Translations under genes and position numbers: made by a program
Origin: Modestobacter italicus
GTDB lineage: Bacteria; Actinomycetota; Actinomycetes; Mycobacteriales; Geodermatophilaceae
Direction of reading: 5' to 3'
Assembly (NCBI RefSeq): GCF_019799965.1
Contig: NZ_JABGCJ010000003.1
Span: 1 to 64,000, forward strand
DNA: 64,000 nt
The notes under the pieces: generated by a model
Seen by the model: the letters and a program-made list of their open reading frames with translations, nothing else
The model's database searches: none
What the model was told of the DNA's origin: nothing
Shown: positions 57,271 through 64,000 of the stretch, piece by piece
How positions within the stretch are numbered: the first letter of the stretch is position 1
Layout of the letters: each line of letters starts with the position of its first letter

Positions 57271-59661
57271 TCAGCCCGCCGGCGTGTCGCGCTTGACGCC
57301 GGGGCCGTCGACCGTCGTGCCGGAGGTCGCCCCACCCGCTGCGGACACCAGGGCCGACTCGATGCCCCGCCGCCGGTCGGCGTCCATCACGCCCCCGGCC
57401 GGGTCGCTGACGTAGAAGGAGTCCAGCGCGTCGGCCCCCAGGGTCTCGATCCGCGCGGAGGTGACGTCCAGGCCCTGGTCGGCCAGCGCGGCGGTCAGCC
57501 GGTACAGCAGGCCGGCCCGGTCACCCGCCCGGACCTCGACGATGCTGGCGGCCGCGCCGTCGACCTCGTGGTCGTACCAGGAGATCCGCGGTGGCGCCGC
57601 TCGGTCGCCGTGCTGCCGGTAGTCGATCTCCCGCTGCCGCAGCCGCTCGGCCAGCGGCAGGGTGCCCTCCAGCGCCGCGCGGACGCCGTCGGCCAGGATC
57701 TCCGGCCTCGGCGCCCGCCCGAACCGCGGCCGGACGTCGAACACCGAGGTCGCCTGCCCGTCGGCCACCGAGGTGCTGGCGGCGCGGACGTCGAGCTGGT
57801 TGAGCGCCAGCACCCCGGCGCACCGGCTGAACAGGCCCGGCCGGTCCGGCGCCACGAAGGTCACCTGCTGGCCGTCGGTCACCTCCTGCACGCCGACGGA
57901 GACGCGGCCCGCCTCGCCCGGCACCCCCGGCACGGCGGCGCTGACCTGCGGGGTGGTCGGCACGAGCACCGGCCCCGGGGCGGGCGCGGCGACCAGCCTG
58001 GCCTGCACCCGGGCCACCAGTGCGGCGACCAGGTGCGCCTTCCAGGGCGACCAGGCCGAGCTGCTCGTCGCCGCGCCGTCGGCCTGGGCCAGCGCGTGCA
58101 GCAGCTCCAGCAGGGCGGCGTCCCCGCCGATCGTCGCCACGACCCGGTCGATGGTGGCCAGGTCGTCGATGTCCCGCCGGGTGGCGGTGGCCGGCAGGAG
58201 CAGGTGGTGGCGCACCATCGCGGCGAGCGTGGCGACGTCCGGCGGGGAGAAGCCCATCCTGGTCGCGACCTCGGCGGCGATCAGCTCACCGACGACGCTG
58301 TGGTCACCGGGCCAGCCCTTGCCGATGTCGTGCAGCAGCGCGCCGACCAGCAGCAGGTCGGGCCGGTCGACGTCCCGGGTCAGCTCGGCGGCCGCCGCGG
58401 CGGCCTCCACCAGGTGCCGGTCGACGGTGAACCGGTGCCACGGGTGGCGCTGGGGCAGCGACCGCACGCGGTCCCACTCCGGCAGCATCCGGGACAGCAG
58501 CCCCTCCTGGTCCAGCTGTTCCAGCACCGGCACGGCGCTGCGGCCGCTGGCCAGCAGCCGCAGGAACGACCAGCGGACCTCCGGCGGCCACGGCTCGGGC
58601 AGCGCCGGCGCGTGCGCCGCGAGGACCTTGAGGGTGTACGGGGACAGCAGCAGGTCTGCCCGCGCCGCGGCCGCGGCACCCCGCAGCACCAGGCCGGGGT
58701 CGGCCGCGGGCCGGGCGTCCCGGGCCAGCACCACCTCGTCGCCCTGCCGCACCAGCCCCTCGGCCAGCGGTTCCCGGCGCACCCGGCGGTAGCGGGCGCG
58801 GGGACGGCGCACCAGTGACGCATCGACCCGGCGCCAGGTCTCGTCGGCCACGAACGCCAGCCGGCGACCGGCCAGGCTGACCCGGCGGAGCAGCACGTCG
58901 TCGTCGGCCAGCCCCAGGGCCTGGGCGACCGGTCGCTGCTCCTGGCGCACCAGGGCGTCGGTGGGCCGGCCGGTGCTGGTGCGGAGGGCGTCGCGCACGT
59001 CCAGCAGGAACGCGTAGGCCTCCCCCGCGTCGGCCGGCGGCTCGTCGGCCAGCTGGGCGGCGGCCAGCGCCCGCAGCACCTGCCCCTCCCGCAGCCCGCC
59101 GTAGGCCTCCTTGAGGTCGGGCTCGAGCAGGAAGCCCAGCTCGCCGACCCGCCGGCTGCGGTCCCGGCGCAGGTCGCGCAGCTGCGGCAGCAGCCGGCCG
59201 GCGTGCTGGCGCCAGGAGCCCAGCGTCGCCGTCCGCAGCGCGGCGGTGACGTCAGGGTCGCCGGCGACGTGCCGGGCGTCGAGCAGCCCGAGCCCGGCCT
59301 TGACGTCGTCCCCGGCCACCGAGACCGCCTCGGCGACGGTGCGCACCGAGTGGTCCAGCCGCACTCCGGCGTCCCAGACCGGGTACCAGAGGGCGTCGGC
59401 GAGGGCGGCCACCTCGGGCCGACCGTCGTGCACGAGCACCAGGTCGAGGTCGCCGTGCGGGGGCAGTTCGCGACGTCCCAGGCTGCCCACCGCGACCAGC
59501 GCGACGCCGGTCTGCGCCGGCTCGGCCGGCGAGCTCCCCCGCCGCCGGGACGGGCGGGGGGTGCCGGCGAGGGCCTCGGCCAGCAGGCCGGCCAGCCAGT
59601 CGTCGAACGCCTGCACGCGCTCGGCGCGGGGCAGTGCGGTCACAGCGGCCAGGTCGAGCAC
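57271..59661 (-). CDS. glnD: [Protein-PII] nucleotidylyltransferase/removing enzyme GlnD
   Basis: GlnD senses glutamine and modifies PII at Tyr51; in Streptomyces the modification is adenylylation. The 796-residue protein has the nucleotidyltransferase motif GSLGRRELPPHGDLDLVLV, where the usual Ser of PxSD is Gly. A GlnD linker, an HD domain (GALLHDIGKG, HHLLLP) and two C-terminal ACT domains follow. GTG at 59661 is chosen for the AGAGG upstream. It is separated from glnB by two strong hairpins. Confidence 0.93.
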   Translation of the reverse strand: MLDLAAVTALPRAERVQAFDDWLAGLLAEALAGTPRPSRRRGSSPAEPAQTGVALVAVGSLGRRELPPHGDLDLVLVHDGRPEVAALADALWYPVWDAGVRLDHSVRTVAEAVSVAGDDVKAGLGLLDARHVAGDPDVTAALRTATLGSWRQHAGRLLPQLRDLRRDRSRRVGELGFLLEPDLKEAYGGLREGQVLRALAAAQLADEPPADAGEAYAFLLDVRDALRTSTGRPTDALVRQEQRPVAQALGLADDDVLLRRVSLAGRRLAFVADETWRRVDASLVRRPRARYRRVRREPLAEGLVRQGDEVVLARDARPAADPGLVLRGAAAAARADLLLSPYTLKVLAAHAPALPEPWPPEVRWSFLRLLASGRSAVPVLEQLDQEGLLSRMLPEWDRVRSLPQRHPWHRFTVDRHLVEAAAAAAELTRDVDRPDLLLVGALLHDIGKGWPGDHSVVGELIAAEVATRMGFSPPDVATLAAMVRHHLLLPATATRRDIDDLATIDRVVATIGGDAALLELLHALAQADGAATSSSAWSPWKAHLVAALVARVQARLVAAPAPGPVLVPTTPQVSAAVPGVPGEAGRVSVGVQEVTDGQQVTFVAPDRPGLFSRCAGVLALNQLDVRAASTSVADGQATSVFDVRPRFGRAPRPEILADGVRAALEGTLPLAERLRQREIDYRQHGDRAAPPRISWYDHEVDGAAASIVEVRAGDRAGLLYRLTAALADQGLDVTSARIETLGADALDSFYVSDPAGGVMDADRRRGIESALVSAAGGATSGTTVDGPGVKRDTPAG

Positions 59662-59698
59662 GGGCACCTCTCGGTCGGGTCCTCGGCGGGGGGAACGG

Positions 59699-59740
59699 CG
59701 TCGGCCGGGGCAGCGGGTCTCCCCGCCACCCCGGCCGACG
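59699..59740 (-). terminator. Nested hairpin between glnB and glnD
   Basis: CGTCGGCCGGGG pairs perfectly with CCCCGGCCGACG (12 bp), and inside it GCGGG/CCCGC closes a 4-base loop. It probably limits readthrough into glnD, or marks a processing site, since glnD needs less protein than PII. Confidence 0.6.
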
Positions 59741-59749
59741 TCCAGGCCC

Positions 59750-59801
59750 GGCCCCGTCCCGAGGCCCACCCCAGCGTGCGCGGGATGAGGAGGACGGGGC
59801 C
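59750..59801 (-). terminator. glnB: Inverted repeat just after glnB
   Basis: GGCCCCGTCC (59750-59759) is the complement of GGACGGGGCC (59792-59801). The 32-base loop is long, so it is a weaker structure than the nested hairpin beside it. Confidence 0.4.
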
Positions 59802-59806
59802 CCTTC

Positions 59807-61473
<1,667 letters not shown>

Positions 61474-61584
61474 GGCAACCTCCTGAGGGTGTCGTCGGCC
61501 ATGGGCCGCAAGCGGGGGCCCCGAGGGGCCTCGGGCGAGCCACCGCCACAGCCGGCGGTGTGGAGGAGACGGTGCCGACACCGT

Positions 61585-61623
61585 GTTTCCGGGGACGGCG
61601 TGGACGTGTTTCGCGAGCGTGAA
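61585..61623 (-). promoter_or_regulatory. Candidate GlnR operator upstream of amt
   Basis: On the minus strand TTCAC, 6 bases, GAAAC lies at 61623-61608, fitting the GlnR half-site pattern (GTnAC-n6-GAAAC). A second GAAAC lies at 61589-61585, 23 bases after the first (consensus 22). It is 112-150 bases before the amt start. GlnR control of amt-glnK-glnD is known in streptomycetes and mycobacteria; here it is inferred. Confidence 0.55.
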
Positions 61624-61741
61624 CTCCCGCACGCGTGTCGCCCTCCTGTGTTCCAGCGGTGTTGCGCGGGCCTCGTGGGCCACTCCCGGTGACCGGTCGG
61701 TGCCGGCACCGGCCGTTCACCCGAGCTTCTTGCAAGGCCTG

Positions 61742-61762
61742 TGCAGTTGCCAACGAACTGCA
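61742..61762 (+). promoter_or_regulatory. Inverted repeat upstream of the cbiM operon, possible metal-regulator site
   Basis: TGCAGTT, 7 bases, AACTGCA is a perfect 7-7-7 inverted repeat 64 bases before cbiM. The palindrome CTTGCAAG (61729-61736) is just upstream. These AT-richer sites stand out in a GC-rich region. They resemble in part the TTGCAA half-sites of the nickel regulator Nur, but spacing differs. No cobalamin riboswitch is visible in 61474-61825. Confidence 0.45.
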
Positions 61763-61825
61763 ATAGGGTCGCCGGCGAGCGCTGCCCCGGGCGGGCAGTG
61801 CACCGACGAGCCCCCGGAGGTCCGC

Positions 61826-62557
61826 GTGCACGTCCCCGATGGCTACCTCGACGCGGCCACCACCGCCGGCACCGCGGCCGTCGCCGCGGCCGGGGTCGCC
61901 CTGGCCCTGCGCGGCGCCCGCCGCGAGCTCGACGAGCGCACCGCGCCGATGGCCGGGCTCACCGCGGCCTTCGTCTTCGCCGTGCAGATGATGAACTTCC
62001 CGGTCGCCTACGGCACCAGCGGCCACCTGATCGGCGGGGCGCTGACCGCTGTGCTGGTCGGGCCGTGGACGGCGGTGCTGTGCATGACCGTCGTGCTCCT
62101 CGTCCAGGCGCTGGTCTTCGCCGACGGCGGCCTGACCGCAGTGGGCACCAACGTGACGCTGATGGGCCTGGTCGCGGTCGGCGTGGGCTACGGCGCCTTC
62201 CGGTTGCTGCGCGCGGTGCTGCCGGCCGGCCGCACCGGGCTGCTCGCCGCAGCGGGCGTCGGCGCCTTCCTCTCCGTCCCGGTGGCCGCGCTGGTCTTCG
62301 TCGGCCTCTTCGGCCTGGGCGGCGTGGCCGACGTGTCGCTGGGCTCGGTCGCCGTGGCGATGGGCGGGGTGCACCTGCTCATCGGCCTCGGCGAGGCGGC
62401 GATCACCGTCGCCGTGCTCGGCGCCGTGCTGGCCGTGCGGCCGGACCTGGTCCGCGGTGCGCGGCACCTGCAGCGCGCCACGGCGCTCGCGCCGCGCTCG
62501 GAGACCGCCGGCCGGCCGGCAGCCCCGGCCGCCCCGGCTCCGGTGGAGGCCCGATGA
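61826..62557 (+). CDS. cbiM: Nickel/cobalt ECF transporter substrate-binding subunit CbiM/NikM
   Basis: This membrane subunit chooses the metal. The 243-residue protein begins M-H-V-P-D-G-Y-L, the family signature in which the free N terminus and His2 bind Ni or Co. About seven helices follow, including VQMMNFPVAYGTSGHLIGGAL. GTG at 61826 has GGAGG 6 bases upstream. Its stop overlaps the cbiN start (ATGA). Metal specificity cannot be read from sequence alone. Confidence 0.93.
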   Translation: MHVPDGYLDAATTAGTAAVAAAGVALALRGARRELDERTAPMAGLTAAFVFAVQMMNFPVAYGTSGHLIGGALTAVLVGPWTAVLCMTVVLLVQALVFADGGLTAVGTNVTLMGLVAVGVGYGAFRLLRAVLPAGRTGLLAAAGVGAFLSVPVAALVFVGLFGLGGVADVSLGSVAVAMGGVHLLIGLGEAAITVAVLGAVLAVRPDLVRGARHLQRATALAPRSETAGRPAAPAAPAPVEAR

Positions 62558-62940
62558 CCCGCACCCGCACCTTCGTGCTCGTCGGCGTCGTCGTCGCCCT
62601 GCTGATCGCCGGCGTCGGCAGCTGGTACGCCAGCTCCTCCCCCGACGGGCTGGAGGCGACCGCCGCAGAGCAGGGCTTCGACCACACGGCGGAGGACAGC
62701 GCGACCGCCGACTCCCCGCTGGCCGACTACAGCCTCGCCGGGGTGGACGACGCCCGGCTGTCCGGCGGGCTGGCCGGGGTGGCCGGGGTCCTGCTGGTGC
62801 TCCTGCTCGCCGGCGGGCTGACCCTGGCGCTGCGGCGCCGGTCGGCCGGCACCCGGGACGGCGCCGACCCCCGCGACGAGGCCAGCACCCACGACGTCAG
62901 CAGCCGTCACGAGGTCGACGACCCGGCCGGACGGCGCTGA
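62554..62940 (+). CDS. cbiN: PDGLE-domain subunit CbiN/NikN
   Basis: The 128-residue protein has two membrane segments (about residues 7-25 and 73-92). Between them lies the extracellular PDGLEATAAEQGFDHTA and SPLADY region typical of this family, which lets metal enter CbiM. The C-terminal roughly 30 residues are polar. It overlaps cbiM and lies one base before cbiQ. Confidence 0.9.
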   Translation: MTRTRTFVLVGVVVALLIAGVGSWYASSSPDGLEATAAEQGFDHTAEDSATADSPLADYSLAGVDDARLSGGLAGVAGVLLVLLLAGGLTLALRRRSAGTRDGADPRDEASTHDVSSRHEVDDPAGRR

Positions 62941-62941
62941 C

Positions 62942-63730
62942 GTGGGCGCCGGGCACGGTCACGGTGCCGGCCTGGCGGCCATGTACGTCCCCGGCGCCAG
63001 CCCGGTGCACCGCCTCGAACCGCACACCAAGCTGGTCGCCGTCCTGGCCTTCGCGCTGGTCGTCGTGCTGACCCCGGTGCACGCCGGGTGGGCGCCGTGG
63101 GCCTACGCGGGGTTCCTGTCGCTGCTGCTCGGCGTCGCCGCCGTGGCCGGCATCCGGCCGGGTCGGCTGCTGCGCGGACTGGTGGTCGAGGTGCCCTTCG
63201 TCTTCTTCGCGCTGCTGCTGCCCGTCGTCTCCCGCGGTCCGCGCACCGAGGTGCTCGGGTTGTCGTTGTCGGAGAGCGGGCTGGCCGCCGGCGGCAGCAT
63301 CCTGGCCAAGGCGACGCTGTCGGTGCTCGCCGCCACCCTGCTGGCCGCGACCACCGACCCCCGGGCGCTGCTGCGCGGCCTGGACCGGCTGCGGCTGCCC
63401 GCGGTGCTGGTGCAGATCCTCACCTTCATGATCCGGTACGCCGACGTGGTCGGCGGTGAGCTGCGCCGGATGAAGGTCGCCCGGGAGTCCCGCGGCTTCC
63501 GGGCCCGCCGGGTCGGCGCCCTGAAGGTGCTCGGCCCGGCGGCCGGGTCGCTGTTCATCCGCTCCTACGAGCGGGGCGAGCGGGTGCACCTGGCGATGCT
63601 CTCCCGCGGCTACACCGGTCGGCTGCCCACCGGGCCGGTCGCCGTCGTCGGCCCCCGGTCCTGGGCCGCGGCGCTCAGCCTCCCCCTGGCAGCAGCTGCC
63701 GTGCTGGGGGCGGGTTCACTGCTGGGGTGA
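62942..63730 (+). CDS. cbiQ: ECF transporter T component CbiQ/NikQ
   Basis: The 262-residue protein has five or six helices and the two Ala-Arg-Gly type coupling motifs in ARESRGFRARRVG and AMLSRGYTGRLP that hold the ATPases. The N terminus carries a His-rich MGAGHGHGAG, which might bind metal. GTG at 62942 begins one base after the cbiN stop. It overlaps cbiO by 4 bases. Confidence 0.92.
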   Translation: MGAGHGHGAGLAAMYVPGASPVHRLEPHTKLVAVLAFALVVVLTPVHAGWAPWAYAGFLSLLLGVAAVAGIRPGRLLRGLVVEVPFVFFALLLPVVSRGPRTEVLGLSLSESGLAAGGSILAKATLSVLAATLLAATTDPRALLRGLDRLRLPAVLVQILTFMIRYADVVGGELRRMKVARESRGFRARRVGALKVLGPAAGSLFIRSYERGERVHLAMLSRGYTGRLPTGPVAVVGPRSWAAALSLPLAAAAVLGAGSLLG

Positions 63731-64000
63731 GCACTCCCCCGCCGTCCCTGCTCGTGGACGACCTCGCCTTCGCCTACCCGGACGGGCACCAGGCGCTGTT
63801 CGGCGTCGACCTGCGGCTGGACCAGGGTGAGCGGGTGGCCCTGCTGGGGCCGAACGGGGCGGGCAAGACGACGCTGGTGATGCACCTCAACGGCATCCTG
63901 CGCGGCGGTCGCGGCCGGGTCGAGGTCGCCGGCCTGCCGGTGGACGAGCACAACCTGCAGGAGGTCCGCCGCCGGGTCGGGATCGTGTTCCAGGACCCGG
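63727..64000 (+). CDS. cbiO: ECF transporter ATPase CbiO/NikO (cut by window end)
   Basis: The first 91 residues are seen: GTG at 63727 overlapping the cbiQ stop, a VDDLAFAYPDG start, Walker A GPNGAGKTT (residues 41-49) and the Q-loop FQDP at the window end. The signature and Walker B motifs lie outside. It provides ATP hydrolysis for the nickel/cobalt importer. Confidence 0.92.
   Translation, partial: MSTPPPSLLVDDLAFAYPDGHQALFGVDLRLDQGERVALLGPNGAGKTTLVMHLNGILRGGRGRVEVAGLPVDEHNLQEVRRRVGIVFQDP

Noticed and set aside
61474-61825. Cobalamin riboswitch before cbiM
   Set aside because: The B12-box and the other conserved segments are not present; only the palindromes and the GlnR-like site were seen.

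Overview
The window is very G+C-rich, uses GTG starts freely and packs genes tightly with 1-4 base overlaps. It carries a block of housekeeping genes in an order I recognise from memory as that of mycobacteria and other Actinomycetota (roughly the Rv2773c-Rv2920c part of M. tuberculosis, with rearrangements). Composition, a WhiG/FliA-type sigma factor and the gene set suggest an actinomycete, possibly Geodermatophilaceae (Blastococcus, Geodermatophilus or Modestobacter type). The genus is inference. There is no prophage, CRISPR array, insertion sequence, tRNA gene or obvious genomic island.

Left part (1-13.6 kb), mostly minus strand. The left edge looks like two tandem promoters and the leader of an rRNA operon reading out of the window. 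Then, in map order, come dapB, a VanZ-like gene, an M16 protease, pnp, rpsO with a structured leader, ribF, ilvE, a MhuD-like heme oxygenase, larB (plus strand) converging on larE, truB, a MATE exporter and a DHH phosphoesterase.

13.6-20.2 kb is the rimP-nusA-ylxR-infB-DUF503-rbfA translation and transcription operon. 20.4-21.5 kb (plus strand) has a Tat lipoprotein and a ferritin-like DUF4439 protein. 21.5-28.2 kb is the dxr-rip1-ispG-GNAT-penicillin-binding lipoprotein cluster, combining isoprenoid synthesis, intramembrane proteolysis and cell-wall synthesis. In it the site-2 protease seems to start at a CTG codon.

28.2-38.0 kb holds a DUF2631 membrane protein, a VIT1-family transporter, rlmN, a large unrecognised Pro/Ala-rich single-pass membrane protein, a SpoU methyltransferase and the rpsB-tsf-pyrH-frr-cdsA series. 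38.3-39.8 kb (plus strand) has an M23-like protein and a DUF4262 protein. 39.8-51.3 kb continues on minus with an APH-like kinase, whiG/fliA, xerC, dprA, comM, yraN, DUF2469, rnhB, lepB, rplS, NUDIX, trmD, rimM, khpA and rpsP.

51.5-64 kb has a VOC protein, a RraB-like protein, proS, an amidohydrolase, ffh, a small zinc-ribbon protein and the nitrogen operon amt-glnB-glnD with a GlnR-like operator. At the right edge a plus-strand nickel/cobalt ECF transporter operon cbiM-N-Q-O runs off the window.

I found no clearly new multi-gene system. The points most worth a second look are the candidate ribosomal-protein leaders (rpsO, rpsB, rplS), the CTG start of the site-2 protease, the larB/larE pair without larC next to a MhuD-like heme oxygenase, the rRNA promoters at the left edge, the unexplained inverted repeat before cbiM, the in-frame repeats in dprA and larB, and the Pro/Ala-rich membrane protein at 30.6-32.4 kb.
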